Shown in pieces: positions 24,601 to 38,740 of a stretch of DNA of 64,000 bases. The notes beneath the pieces are model-generated. The model saw only the letters and a program-made list of their open reading frames with translations. It was not told where the DNA came from and made no database searches. The stretch is from contig NC_072458.1 of assembly GCF_027596085.1 (NCBI RefSeq), positions 18,015,884 through 18,079,883 of the forward strand, read 5' to 3'. This DNA is from Anoplopoma fimbria. Taxonomy: Eukaryota; Chordata; Actinopteri; Perciformes; Anoplopomatidae. Numbering within the stretch: the first letter of the stretch is position 1; every line of letters begins with the position of its first letter. The position numbers were made by a program, and so were the translations under genes.

Positions 24601-26299
24601 TTTCCTTAGCTTTGCACTTAATACACAGATATGGGATTTATATTGATCACCTTGTCTCACACTCAGAAACCAATTGAATATTATACATCTGAAAAAGTTA
24701 TAATATTTCTATTAGATGCTTCCTGCAACTGACTACAAGAAACTGAACTCTATTCTCCTCTGTTCTGACAATCATTTTATTTTATTGTCTTTACATTTCA
24801 CCATGTTTTTATGAGTGTGTTAGCCCCACTGTGTGCGTGTGTGCGTTCGTGTTTGTGATGGCCATCAATAGAAAGAGAGTGGAGGGAGAGATTAGGCAAC
24901 TTTGTGTGCTAATCCCTGTGAAATCACGGGCCCAGGGGGTGAGGTGGGGAGATAGGCGAGTGCCTCTCTGATCAGACGGGCTGTGGCTCACCGTGTGAAG
25001 CCGCCTGAATGCCCAGTAATCCCTCCCAGAGCCACAAGAGAAGCTCCGCCTGACTGATGGGCAGCTCCCCTCACTGCAAACACCCGGGCTTCTGCCTCAA
25101 CGGTTCATCACGGCCGCGACTGGGAAGCCTACCGACGGGTTAAGGAGGTGAGGGCTGAGGTGATGGCTTAGTGGGGAGAGATGAGGAGAAGGTTGATTTC
25201 GCTGTCAAATAAGCAGTGCGATCGCAGCGGTGTTTTACTTTGCTTTTGTCCAACAGTTCTGCTCCATTTCTTGGTTAGATTTTGGTTAAAATATGAACCA
25301 TTTGCATAGAAATAAGGATAAGTTACATTATAATTATCTGCGTATCTTTTATCTCTTGCTCTATTATTGTCTAATTAATGTAACACAACAGTGATTTAAC
25401 CCAAATTGGAGACTGTCCTCTAATTAAAAGCTACAACACAAGTCATACTCTGCAAAATGACTGGTGTTTTCTTTACAAAAAAGTTTATTCTTCACCTTAA
25501 AAAAAGTCTCAAGTCAACTCTTAAGTCTGATTTTTCAACTACATCTCACTGTTTTTGTCAGCAGTTGGAATTTGAAGACTCCTTGACGTCAACCCCCTCT
25601 GGCAACTGAGCAAACTCCTTCTGCTGATAGAGAGTAAGAGATGCAGTTGATGCAGTTTTAATTCCAGACCTATATTTACGCTTAACACAGTAAGATCTCT
25701 GCTTTAGCTGCTGTCTGTGTTATGACTCTCGTCTGTGAGAAGCAGAGCGGGAGGTAAAATTACTTATTAAAGTGCAGCAAAACATCAGAGGTTGTTATGC
25801 TTTGGTTTGGTTTGATACAGTGGACCACGTTTTCTTTCTCCCGTTTCCCTTAGTGTGATTTTCATTTACATATGAACTTGATCTTTTCCTAACCTCAATC
25901 AAGTCATTTTATTAAGGCTGTGATGGTAGATGAGCCAAAACCTTACCAGAGTGGTAGCAGATTAAAAAATGGTTATTAATTTATGTAAATATCAATTGTA
26001 CCGCATTTGGAAGTTGAAGACAAATGATGTCATCCTGCTGATAGCGGTGTCAGGTCATAAAACAAGAAAGGAATATTTTGCCGTTAAATTTAAGGAAATT
26101 GTTAGATAGTTGTCCGTTTTTGACAACTGGCATCTGGTAGGACTCTAGACGTTTGACTCATTTGAGTTTAAAGTGACAAAAAGAAAAGAAAATCCCAATT
26201 CTGAAACTTGTTTTTCCATTTGAAATATTTTGAAGCCCCCAATTTAAATGTAATGTCTTCTACATTAAATGTGTCTCTGCCATGGTATTTTTTATATTC

Positions 26300-26480
26300 A
26301 TCCCATCTATCCATCCATTCCTTGCTGCTAATCTGGTTCTTGGTCACAGTGGAAGCTTATCAAAGAGGCCCAGACGTTATTCTCCTCACCACCGTCCTCC
26401 AGCACCTCGTGGGGGGATTCCCTTATTGTTCCCAGGGTAGATTGGATTTCTACTCCCTTAAGTGTGTTCTGGGTCTGTCG
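26300..26480. repeat. Decayed teleost interspersed repeat
   Basis: Carries TCCATCCATTCCTTGCTGCTAATCTGG, GTGGAAGC, GGCCCAGACGTT, CCTCCAGCACCTCGTGGGGGGATTCCC and TGTTCTGGGTCTG in the order of a frequent fish mid-repeat. The overlapping 121-codon ORF (26208-26573) is therefore not a gene. Confidence 0.5.
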
Positions 26481-28589
26481 TCCACAGAGAGCTATTATCT
26501 ATCAGATTGGCACTTCCAGTTCGATTGTCTCAAAGTTAATGGATTTTTTGAACGGGTTTTTAGTTTGAAATAAGTTTTGTGGTTAACACAAGCTTAAAAT
26601 ATTTGGATGTTTTTGTTTTACTATATGAAATACATCAGTGAATACTTGTACTTGTACAAAGGCTCCTACAAGGAAGTTTCATTTTGTGTTGATTTTGGCG
26701 GTCTCTGTGGACAAAATTGGTAGTGTTTCCGAGCACAAGACTCCCTTTTAAAAACATAAATAACTATATAGAAATAGCCAATCTTCTCGCTTATGGTCTT
26801 GTTTATTTATGTAAGTCATATAGAGGCATTGTATTAAATTGAGACCGTTTCATAACCAGTTAAAAGATCCGCACGGTAACCTTAAATAAGGCGGTTGCTA
26901 ACAATTGGCTAAATGCGAGTTAAAATCGTCATATTGCCAACAAGTCTGCCTTTACAGCCTTGTCAAGTACTCACGATCATGTGACCAGAGGCGTAGTTTG
27001 TTTATGAGCCTAACATTAGCTTTTACATCTGGCGAAAAAAATCTTAAAAGTAATGCTCATTTGTGAAGATTATCTTGCAGAACAAAATAAGTAAGTATCA
27101 TAAACTCATCATGTTTGCTACAGAGTTTATTTTCTGTAATAATCCAAAATCCAATGGAAAAATCCAATTGGCTTTTTGTAGCAGGATCCAGTGTGATTTA
27201 CTACGTTGTCCTACAAAAATATGTCATCCTGCCAAACAAAGACAAAGTCCATGAGTGTGGGATTGGGCCTATAACATAGTACCTGACCAATAACCAAGGA
27301 GTATATATATTAAATACTTAACTAAAAGTTAATTTTAAAAAGACACTTACACATTTCCAATAAAGCCTTTGCTGTAGAGTGAACAAACAAATTGTGTTAG
27401 ACTGATGACGACATTAAATTGCATTATCTTTGATTCAACCTGGAGAAAAAAACAAAACACACCCACACACTCATGCGCATGCATGTGGCGACATACACAG
27501 ATACACACGGTCGCTCACGGACTTGATTGGAAATGAAAATGATCCGTCAGCCAGTGTTTTGCAGGAGACAGAAAAGTAAACAATGGAGGCAGTCACATTA
27601 AGACACTTAGACAGAAGTGTAATTACTGCTTCTCCATCGACCCAAATTTCCAGCAGGGGACCCATTGCTGAGGGTACTTAGCTGTTAGGAGCAAATGAGC
27701 TCACTTTATTGCCTTCTAGTTTGTAATGGGTCTCTCTCGCGTACCTCTGGCCAGCGGTGCACGTCTTTAACCAATCACAATCAGCCCGCACAGTCAATGT
27801 TTATTAGCTATTGTCTTGTACTGAGCAGACAATAATGTGCACTTGACTTGAAATGCCCTGTCACGACCACGGGAGGCTTGTGCTTATAACTTCAACTCAG
27901 CGCGATTCAATCTCTAACGGTGGAGCTGAGAGGTGGAGGTGGTTTATTACGTCTGTTGATCCATGTCTTGCACACAGCAGCCAACTGAATATAGTCATGG
28001 ATGTGGTCAGGCTTTTTGTTTATAGGTTTGCTGGTCAATAATCTACATTATAACTGCAGCACATACTTCTATTGAGTGTGAGACAGTACTAGTCTTTTAT
28101 TTAAGGTGTTGTGTGTAGCATTTTACCATCAATTCATTAGTATTACATGTATTCTAAGGCATTTGAATTACTTTCTTTTTTTTTAAATAAAGAATGCCCC
28201 AAACCAAAGGTGGGATCAACAAAACAAAACATGATTATGATGTCAGGCAAATGGAAGTTTAAGAACAATGTAGTAAAATATGACAATAAAAAAATACAGA
28301 TACTGAACTCCAACATTTTACAGCTGCACAATCCCGATGACTTTCCTGGTGCCAGCAGCAGGACAAAGTGTTCACTTATCCAGTATCTATGAGGTAGACT
28401 GGCACAAATGGACAGGCCTCAATGCAGTTTGAGCTGCGCCAGCTGTGAGGCTGTAGGGATGTCAATGTCTCCACACATGTTGGACGGAATAACATGAAAT
28501 GTGGTCTTTTTTTCAAATTTGTCCAACTGATTTATGACCAAATACATAATTATGTTACATGCTAACTAAGATGGTGAAAAAAAAAAAAC

Positions 28590-28890
28590 TAAACATGCTA
28601 CTATGTATGTCATCATTATTATTTTGCATGTAAGCATTCTAGCATCAACAATAAGCAGTGCTGTATCTAAAGCGTCGCTGTAGAGCTTTAGTCTTGTTGC
28701 TTGTTTTCTATCTGGTTGGGTTTAGTGGGACCTTTTAGTTTACTTGCATGATGGAATGCCATGAAATTCAATGCATGCTCAATCAAGATGGCAACCATGG
28801 GAGCATTACACCTGCTAAACATCAGCAAGTGAACATGGGTTGGGTTAACATTCATTGTGAGAATGTTAGAATGTCTCAAAGCCCAGCTGT
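28590..28890 (-). repeat. Teleost GCTAACATGCT-type repeat, decayed copy
   Basis: On the minus strand it contains CATTCTCACAATGAATGTTAAC..TTGCTGATGTTTAGCAGGTGTAATG..CCATCTTGATTGAGCATGCATTGAATTTCATGGCATTCCATCATGC, matching the family also seen at 52700-52910 and 7205-7490. Confidence 0.5.
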
Positions 28891-29445
28891 GCCTGAGTTA
28901 GCCTCAGAGATTCATGGCTGTAGACTCTTTGTCACCATTTTTCTAACACGCTCTGACCTTTTTTTATTTGTCAAACTTACTTCATTATATTATACATTTT
29001 CTAAACTTTCTTTCCGAGACCACAATATGTGCTATGCTCCTTAAAAGCAAAAAAAACTTTCTTGGACCCCAAAAGCAGAACTCAGTGGATTTATTCAGAG
29101 AGACGGTTTGTTAGGCTTAGGAGCCTCACTGTGGAGCAGGGCAAACAGCCGGACTGATGGCTGGGAAACAGACTGACGAGGTGCAGGATGAGGCAGACAG
29201 ACAGGTTAAGGACCTGAGTCACATTAACACCAGGTTAGACAGGACTCAGGTTAACACGGGGGGAAAACTGAGCTAAAGCTTGAGTTTTGCCGAGGTGTTC
29301 GTACCACGTTGGTGAACTTAACGATCAGTCTGGAGTGTAGAGCCGAGGTAAATATATACTGCAGGAGCTTGATGAGTGGACGGGTTACAGGTGAGCAGGT
29401 GGATTGACAGCAGGAGTGAGACATAGAACATACAACTCAACAAAA

Positions 29446-29575
29446 CCACCACTGTTTGCTGTTCTGGCTCCACAATGGCGGAACAAGCTGCACATTCACA
29501 TCAGCACAACGGAGACTCTACAAATTCTCTACAAATCTTGCCAGACTGCATCTTGGCCCATAAAAAACAGAACTA
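29446..29575 (+). mobile_element. Fragment of LINE ORF2 C-terminus
   Basis: The translation reads LFAVLAPQWRNKLHIHI followed by TTETLQILYKSCQTA. This resembles the C-terminal motif of L2/CR1-type reverse transcriptase polyproteins (APxxWNxLPxxxR....FKxxLKTxLF). Nothing recognisable remains of the catalytic RT. A dead fragment. The preceding 29060-29400 region also has a repeat-like look (GGACCCCAAAAGCAGAACTC) but I cannot class it. Confidence 0.5.
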
Positions 29576-31683
29576 ACAATTTCTCTATCTCTCATTGTCT
29601 TTAAACAATACAGCGGTTCATATAATTTCTTACAAGTTACTACTCATTTGTCGTGAGTTTTCCTACGAAAGCCTGCAACACATGACAATTTCCGCCCGTT
29701 ACATGCATACAGTCTTTTCAAAATAAACTTCTGTCTTCACAGGAAACAACTCAGTTAGGTTTAGGTTAAAATAACTACGTATGTGCCATTACCGAAGTAT
29801 GCAAGTTATGTGACAAAAACATCAATGTTGACTTCTTGTTTCACATTGGGAATGAATAGTGGTCTCCTGGCTGAAAAATCTCTGTTTGTTGGACCAATCC
29901 ACCTCCTGTCCCGCCCACACTGTGTGGCTTTTGCGGTCTTTTTACTTCCTCGTTCATGATTACATACTAAAATCATTTTCATAGGTATAACTACTAATGC
30001 TTGACAAGACCAGCACACTCTAAAAGTAGCACTTGAGGCAGTTCAGCATATTTGATGAAGTTTATTGGACAAGCCCTCTTAAACCACCAATTGTTTTTTT
30101 TTATATTTACGTTTATTTATACGTTATACAAACAGATACACAATGAATGACTAGTAAACCTAAGATGTATCGGTAGGTGTGTATTTTTCATTTTTGACAA
30201 AGACAAAAGCTAGCTGTTTTTCCCTTCTTCCATTGCTGAGATAACCTAAACAGGTCATGACTCCACACTCCTAACTTGATGTCAATGTTGTTAAATCGAG
30301 TTCAGTTTGCTAATTCATAGTCATATATAGTTAATACTTTTACATTTTCAGATAAAATAAACACTGTTTCTGTGTCTATAGAAAAGCAAAGTTCAATAAT
30401 AAACATCCTCCTTCTCTCTATATGAATGGATCCAGGACAAAGGAGACTGAGGCTGGTGACAGACTCATGAATTGCATTTTTTGTTGTTGTCTATTATATT
30501 TGCTCACGAAGAAGATCATTTACATTTAGAGTTTTGAGATTCACACAGCTGGCAGTAGTTTGACCCGTCAGGAAACAGCTGAGGATAGAAATCATCGATC
30601 TTAATGTAATTCTGGAAAGAAGCTTGAATGGCATCCGAGACAGAAACATTAATCATAATATTCAAATGGTCAAGTGATGAAAAAGAAAAAAATAATATAA
30701 ACCAAAGTGAGAGATTCATAGAGGTCACTGACCTTCAGCTCCTCGACAGCTTCATTCTGCTCCCGTACATTGTGTAGCTGCATTGTTAGTCATCTCCATG
30801 AATAGCTTTTAATGCAACTAATGGATGTTCTATTAGTTTCTGACGATGATGAGCACACTGAACAAACTGCTTTTATTCTTCTTCTTCTTCTTGAGCCTTG
30901 AATATTTTACCAACATCAATTGTTAGGCTGTTACATACTTTATTTTTTATCACCTCCAATAATAGAAAGAATGGTTTCTATTATACTGCAGACACACTAG
31001 ACTTAGTTCAGGGCTATTTTTCTGTATTACAGCATATTATAATCCCATTTGAGGCACATACTCATTTTCCTACTGAATAATAATGATACAAGTAAAATTA
31101 CATTTGATTTAATGTTACTGATTATACAGACGACCCGATGGAGGATTTTAGAATCTGAGATATTTCATGAGGGTTTTTATTCCAAATTAACATTAAATCC
31201 AGTTCACAGGGAACACATCTAAAAATTGTGGAACTAAAACAAAAAACGCTGTGCAAACCGTCAGCTATGAGCGACAGAGTCCAACATGAATCCAAAACTA
31301 TCTGCTGAAGATAGAACAGTTATATCACATGCAAGATTTCTGTATTTGTGTTTTTGTCTGGGTGCTTCCCATTGGTTTAAACTGGGTTAGGCTTGGTTAG
31401 ATTATTTCATTTACTTCTGTGTACTAATCATAATTAAGGGATATTTAAATCAAAACCCAATGAAATCTGTAGTGTTATTTAAGACATTTGTCCAATTTTA
31501 CCACATCTACACAGTCCTGTGGCTTAGACTTTTTTTTAAGGTGTTAAAGGGATTATTTGAAGTATTTATCCATAGTCAGCATATTGCCTGCAAGAGACCA
31601 GTTTGGATAAACAGACAGGAGAACCAGCACAGGAGCAAAGCAATGTACATCTGTTGACTGGGGCAGCATTAAAATTAATTCCC

Positions 31684-32160
31684 CAGGCGGCAACCTCTGG
31701 TTTTGAAAAGTGAAGCCAACAAGGAAGTGACTTAAACTTGCTTTCCCTCAACAAGCCATCAGGGGGCAACTCCTCTGGTTGCAAAAAGAAGTCTGATTTT
31801 GAAGTCTATGAGAAAATTAACCTACACTTCTCACTTGATTTATTACCTCAGTAAACATTGTGAACATGAGTTCATGGTCTCTAACGCTAGTTTCAAGTCT
31901 TCTTCAGTATTGTAGCCGGGGCTGCGTTGTGGATGTGATTGACAGGTCGCTACCCTACCAGAACATCTTCACGCCACTTCTCCACAGTCCAAATATGGTT
32001 CCTTCTGTCACTGGTTGCAAAAAAACCAAGATGGCAACGGCCAAAATCCAAGATGGCGACGGCCAAAATGCCAATCTTGAGGTTTCAAAACCATAGTTCA
32101 CAAACCAATGGGTGATGTCACGGCAACTACGTCCACCTCTTATTTACAGTCTATGGTATT
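31684..32160 (+). repeat. Dispersed repeat (GGCGGCAACCTC ... TACAGTCTATGG), long copy
   Basis: The longest copy in the window of a family also seen at 17596-17790 (+) and 2803-2925 (-). Inside it a CCAAGATGGC-ACGGCCAAAAT unit is duplicated. It ends GGGTGATGTCACGGCAACTACGTCCACCTCTTATTTACAGTCTATGG, which is widespread in fish. No transposase; likely a non-autonomous DNA element (inference). Confidence 0.6.
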
Positions 32161-32663
32161 ACTTAGAGTGTCATAGTTTGAAGCGTTGGTATCTCAAATC
32201 CACCTTCTTTCACGAGGACACGTGAATAAATATCTCTGTGGCTTTCTTGTGTGACAGGGCTCTCAAACCTCTTCCACTCTGTATTAAACATCATACAAAT
32301 AATTCAACCCCACAGAGTTTGATGTGTGTATTTTAAATAATGTTCTGATTATATCCACCTTAAAGTCACAATGTGTTCGTAATGATTCTTGTTGACTCAG
32401 TTTGCTATAAAAATACATTGTGATGTAAGTGCTAAAAAGAGGTTTATGAGGTCACCTTTCCTACTTACGGCCCTCAATGTGCTTTTCTCCATTACAGTTT
32501 GTACCATTTTACAATAGTGTAGCAGTTTAAGGAGGGGAAATAGCTGTCCATAAAAGAATCAACAGGCAGCATTGAGTCTGTGTTTTCTTATTATTGTTGA
32601 AATGTATTATTGTCTGAGCCTTTTGCAGAGTGAGAAGGAAGGGGACACAGGGAGCTCCCCTCA

Positions 32664-32677
32664 GGGTCAGGGGGTCA
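32664..32677 (+). promoter_or_regulatory. DR2 nuclear-receptor motif candidate
   Basis: GGGTCA GG GGGTCA, two exact RGKTCA half-sites with 2-bp spacing, an arrangement RAR/RXR can also use. It lies in a G-rich stretch, so it could be composition-driven. Confidence 0.3.
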
Positions 32678-33899
32678 CAGGGAGCCGGTGAATGGCAGGA
32701 CTGTAACTGACTTCCTATGTTGAAATGAGTGACTAAACCAATAACAGACACAGAATCAGTGGAAAGAGTTCACAGTCTAGTCACCGGACAATTAGTCAAG
32801 TTTATTCTAATGGAATAAATGAAGATGAGCTGCTGTTCATGATCATGACTTCCTCTGAACAGTTGAACTACAGAGTATTTGTCCTGTCATTTTTGGGGAT
32901 TATTGATTTTGTTGGATTACATTTTTCATCATTAAAACCAAAACAAAATAACAATCCGAGCTCCCCTGTAACTGTCGCATGATATCATCTTTCACTTCTT
33001 CCTCTGATGAAGACTGTGAGATGCGACCAAAAGCACAAGAACAGTCCAATAAGTGGACCTAAACATTAGTAAATCACTTTGGTTATTGTGTTTGCCCATT
33101 TTTTATTTTTTTTTATATTAGAAAAATGTACCTTAAGTAAAAGTCATATTGTATTACTGAGCCCGGTTGGTCGGAGTTGAAGGTTAGACACTTTCCTCTG
33201 AATCTCAATGTCAAACTTCCTGTTGTTGTGTATCCGTCACTCTGTCTTTTCCTGATTAGAAAAAATTATAAAACATTGCATATACTCAATTCACAAACTT
33301 TTGGTTGACTGTAGTTTATTGTAGTGAGGGTATGAAGTCCTGCTGCAACAGCTAACTTAAAAAACAATATAGTAAACAACATCTTTTCAGAATAAAGTTT
33401 AAAGTGCTGTTTTTTCTGCCTCTTTAGACTCACTTTTTATTCTGGCTCACAGCTTTGTGCAGAGTGTCTTTGGGAGGAAAAGCTCTTTGAAAGACGGATC
33501 CAGACCAGAATAACACAGCACCTTATAAAAAAGTTTTTCTTTCTTGTGTGTTTGTATTGACAGTGTGAGGGGTTAATAAAGTATGTGCCTTTGCTACGAG
33601 TGCTTCATTTATTATAAAAGAGTGTATTATTTTGACAAGGTCTGCTTGGGTTGGTGAGTGATCCATTGATGGATGGTTAAGCTGTAACTGTAGTGACAAT
33701 ATGAAAGAATGCTTTAAACACAACCTGGAAGGAACAAGCTGTTGGTCCTCTGCCTGCTCACACCTCTAAACATACACATACAGTTTTAAATCTTATATAT
33801 CCGTGCCATTTCCTTTAATAAGATTAAAAGAAATGCTGAAATGGAAAGGTATTTAAATCCGTAAATACTCCCTTACTGTTTCAATATGAAGAATTTATG

Positions 33900-34160
33900 C
33901 TAATGACGCGCAGACAAAATTAATCCTAATCTTCAGTTTCACTGTGCGTATCATGTTGCCTCCACAAAGGCATAATTCCAATGCACGCTCTGGAATTGAT
34001 ACACAACCGGAGTGGAAAATATATTTGCCTCTGCCACGCAGCTTCAATTAAATTACCAATAGGCTAAGTGCAAGTGTAACTAAATATAGCGGTTTGAACG
34101 GGGTTTGACCCACGGATGAATTGTGAGTACCAAATTCAGCTCTGCTCATAAATATGATAT
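33900..34160. promoter_or_regulatory. Candidate conserved noncoding element
   Basis: Repeat-free and AT-balanced, with CTTCAATTAAATTACCAATAGG and GCTCATAAATATGATATG words and no ORF, immediately before a (TG)n tract. Texture only. Confidence 0.22.
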
Positions 34161-34280
34161 GAAATAAGGTTTTCTTGTGGAGAAAAAAATTGTGAATTTA
34201 AAGTGCACCTGAAGCTGCAGATTAGGGCGGCTAAGTTATCCACTCACTGGTCGTGTTGGAGCTCATACGGAGTGAAAATA

Positions 34281-34283
<3 letters not shown>

Positions 34284-34349
<66 letters not shown>
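34284..34349. repeat. (GT)n microsatellite, 66 bp
   Basis: Uninterrupted GT dinucleotide tract. Confidence 0.97.
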
Positions 34350-34351
<2 letters not shown>

Positions 34352-37300
34352 TCGAAGCTGTCAGGCTTTACCCGGCCTTATTAAATGATCAGCTACGCTG
34401 TGTATTGTCACAGCCTGGTGAGTTCTGGCAGCGGCGGCCACGAGCTGCGGAGCACTGATGCCAAAAAGCGGCTTATCTTGATGGATGGGTTCATTATCAC
34501 CTTCTAATTACAGGTGGATTTTCAGGTGTATTCATTACCCGCGCTGACCGGGGTTGTGTGTGTGTGTGTGTGACTGGGGGTTACTGTTACATCGGCTGAA
34601 CTGCAGGGGGTCAGATGGTGTGTGTCGGGGGGGTCCAGGGGTTCCTGTTTCAGCTCTGCTGTAGGCTCTCTGCAATATTCATGAGCTCCGTGGGGATCAG
34701 TGTGCTGTGCAGCGCTCAGGCCGCCGCCACCTCCTCTCAAACTGCCTCCTTTACTCCATCAAACACTATCTCAAGTGTTGGTGTGCATCTGGCCTTCAGC
34801 ACACTGACAACTACAGCTGCAGGTACCATGAATATAAATATATATATGAGACTAACTTTATCATTTACAGTTTCTCTTCATGCTTGAATTTTTGAGTAGG
34901 TGTGTGATGTCGGTATTGAAGCTGATGGGGATATTATTGGATTGAAGTTGTGAATTGAAGGGACCCCCTCTATAAGCAGATAGTGTATTTCCTGGGGCTA
35001 TCCTATATTATAATAATGTTGATTAATAGCAAATATTCATATAAAAGTTTATGAGAAAATAATGGAAAAAAGAGAGAAAGTATTAAATATTATATTAAAA
35101 AATGCATTAACAGTTCTTATTTATATTTTTTTGCGCCACTTGTGGGAAGAGGAAACAAGTTGTGAACCCTCCATGACATATCACTTTTTCAAGCTAATAT
35201 GACAAAGTTGGCGAGTCTTCAAAAGACTTAATTAGTCAGGTCTAACTGCAGGTGTTACAGACTGGCATCACTGCATGTCTTCATCTTTGGCATAATACTG
35301 ATGGAAAACACTGCACAGCTGATATGTATTTTGTTTTAAAGCCTTTATTCAGCTTGTATAGACGTTACAGAGATGGATTAGAACAGAGAATGTTTAAATT
35401 TGGGACAAAAAGGTTGTGTTTTGGCAAGTTTTGTTGTTCAATGTCGATCAGATCCTCATGGACTACTTTATGACTTATTATGACACAAGCATCTTTATAA
35501 TTACAAATGCTATATCATTTATACAAAACCAAACTATGATTTCACCTGTAGCGGTCCTCATAAGTCATCATGTGGCATCACATAAGCATATAATGCATTA
35601 CGAGTGCATGATGATGATTGATATAATCAGAACATGATTTCATTAACATAATGTGCGTAGTATGTAGGAGGCTGAATGTTGAAGCTGCTGGATGACACGA
35701 TGATATAACCGATATACGATTATAACGGACATATCTGATTATAATGCATCACAATGTGAGTCACGTGTCACTGAATCTGCCTCTGCTTTGCTGAGTAAAG
35801 AGCTTGGGTTTGTGTGTACGATTCAGCTGACTCTCAGTTTCCTGTGACTCATTATCAACTCGTGCTGTTGCATATCAGCGTGCGGTAACAGCAACTATAT
35901 CTGTCACAGAGTTTACAAACACATCATCATATGTCCTGCAACATCTGCAGCCGGAGCTTAAAGGTTGTGCATTTTGAGATGCATGTAAACAAAGATTTGA
36001 TCGTGTGCATCTTTGGTGTTTAAAGTGATTGACATGTGAGGTTAAAAATAAGATAGAAATGTATATATAATAATATAATAAGTATATTTATTTCCTTTGC
36101 GATATAAACTGCAAAGATTTAAAGAAACAAACACATTTTCACATCTTTTCTTTTAGTCAAAGCGAGAATAAAAATCAGTACATTGAATCTACTCATAGCT
36201 TTTTATACGTTTCTAATTGCTTTACGGTGTATGTTGAGGTAAAACCGCGTCGAGGCTGATCCGTCATGAGCGCTAGCATGTGACTGAACCAGCTGTTGCT
36301 GTTTTGCTAGCGGCCACGTTCAGACCAGCATCAGTGCTGATGGATACCGATGACTTGATTGAGAGATCAGATAAGAGACACATAACACGACTCCATTATG
36401 TAACCGTCTTTTAATAACAAATAGAAGACTTTCACAATAATACGTATGCTAATGAAAAAAACAATGCTTCTAAAAAGAATATTTTTGATTCGTTAATTGA
36501 ATGATTAGTTGGATCATTTAGTCAACTCTTTATTTTACTTTTTTTGAATATAATAAGAACCAATAAGTTGGTGTTTTTACATTTTGGAACTAGAAATATA
36601 AAATGGAACTTTTTTTTTACCAGTACAACACTACAGAAAGGAGTGACTTGCATTAAGACAAAAACAGATTTTCCCTTCAAGTCAGCTGCAGGTTTTCAGT
36701 TTTACACCCTGGACTCTCCTGTCCTGGGCACTATTTGTTCTCACTTCAGTCCGCGGTGTGATACACCAGACAAACCTCAGGAGAGAGTTATTATTCATGT
36801 CTCTTTTTTTTTAATCTCAAGGTAAAAGTAGCAAAAGTTCAGTGAAGAAATACTCTGTTGCAAGTAAAAGTTATTAGATAGTTCTTAGATAGTCGAGACA
36901 CAGAAGTATATTCTGCAAAATGTAGTTAAATTGTGAAAAGTAGAAGTTCTCATTGAATGGATTATTTAGAGAGTTATATTATTGGATTATTGTTCGTGGT
37001 GAAATGCATCATAAGCAGCATTTTTATGTTGAAGCTGAGTTGAATTATATAAACTGTTGGCTGGTTTAATCTGTAAAAAAGCATCATACTGCTTTGTATA
37101 AATAAATCATGTGTTTTGTGGGTTAAATCTTAATTCGTAATGTAACAATCAAATAAATGAAGTGCACTAAGATCATGTACATGAGCGGTGGCAATTTTTT
37201 GCGGCCCACAGAGGCAGGGAAACGGATATTCTCAAACCACTCATATGTTGTTTTAGAGTATATGGAGGTTTTTGCAGCCTTCACCTTTCTCAAAATCAGA

Positions 37301-37413
37301 TGTTGTTAACTGTCTGGCAGAATAACAATCAACTCCGACTTTTGTTTTGAAATTTAGGACTTGGTTCTAGTATTCTTCTGTGTGGTGTATATGACCTTAT
37401 GTAACAATTATAT

Positions 37414-37416
<3 letters not shown>

Positions 37417-37493
<77 letters not shown>
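37417..37493. repeat. (TG)n microsatellite, 77 bp
   Basis: Uninterrupted TG dinucleotide tract. Confidence 0.97.
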
Positions 37494-37496
<3 letters not shown>

Positions 37497-38498
37497 TGTT
37501 AGAAAGAAAATGGTCACAGATGCTATTTTCAATTAACAAATTAAAATGAACAACGTATGTTTCACCGTGAGCTTTGTTTTACGGGGAGTGCTGTTTTACT
37601 TTTTAAAAAATGTGACTGGGAATTGTTTTTTTTTTTTGGGGGGGGGGATCAAACAAGGCACAAAAAACTTTATCCAAACAAAGAGGTCAAAATCTAAATA
37701 TTCATGTCGTACAAGTGCCTCAAATCTGTACTTGGAGTAAATGGACATTTGAAGTATTGCGCCATAATCAGAAAAAAACATATTTTTTTAGGTGAATTAT
37801 GATGCATCCAAATGGAAAACATTTTAGTTTTTGATGGATTTTATATATTTCATACCCTGTTCCAATACGCACAATTTCACAATTCCCTTTACTTAATTAA
37901 GTTTACAGTTACCACATGACTTTTCTTAAAATAAAATTGCAGCTCAGTTGCAGTATTTTATTAAAAGTGATTCAGTGGCATGTAAAGTCGCAGATATACT
38001 AGATATTTATGATCACTAAAGGGAGATAAGCCGACTTTATAACTGCAGTTAATTGTATTAATTTCAGCAATCACACCCATGTGATTCTGTGTCTTCTTCT
38101 CTAATTATAATTTTTTTTAATGATTCTGAGTCTTTTTGTTGCTCGGAATCCATCTAAGCTACATTCACAATACACTTCATGTTTACAGTCTATGAAGGCA
38201 CATTTGAACTCATTGTGTTTATTGCTCTACAAACTCCATTCAAATGTCCAAAATCCAAATATGACACAATGAACATTATTATATACTGTAATGCATTACA
38301 GCGTGGCTCCATTGACTCCCATTGCATCTCCTGTAAAACTCTGCCAATACAATACGATCAATGAGTTTACATGAGTATACATCATCATCATCATTAGTGC
38401 CATCAGCAATCACATGCGTTACCTTGAGGACATGCTTTCTGTTAAGCGAGGTGTGCTACAGGCTGAAACACAACTGCTCTTGCTTTCTTGCCCATTTT

Positions 38499-38740
38499 AT
38501 ACATTACATTACATTACATTACATTACAGTCATTTAGCAGACGCTTTTATCCAAAGCGACTTACAATAAGTGTATTCAACATAGGTATTCAAGAGAACTA
38601 CTAGTCACCAGAAGTCATAAGTGCATCTCCTTTCTTAAACAAGCATCTTAAAGCATAAACCAGAGCAAAAGTATAGTGCAGAGGCAAATTACTACGAAAA
38701 CAATAATTGCAGCAGACTAATACGAATATAACAAGTGCTA
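38499..38740 (-). mobile_element. L2-clade LINE or SINE 3' tail, copy 2
   Basis: Same element as 7703-7929: TGTAA-type repeats, stem-loop sequence GTCGCTTTGGATAAAAGCG on the minus strand, then about 200 bp of near-identical body. The distal part of the body (from about 38624) was included in the downstream tandem amplification, so insertion preceded the array. Confidence 0.75.

Noticed and set aside
26208..26573. 121-codon ORF
   Set aside because: Overlaps a decayed interspersed repeat and has no domain.
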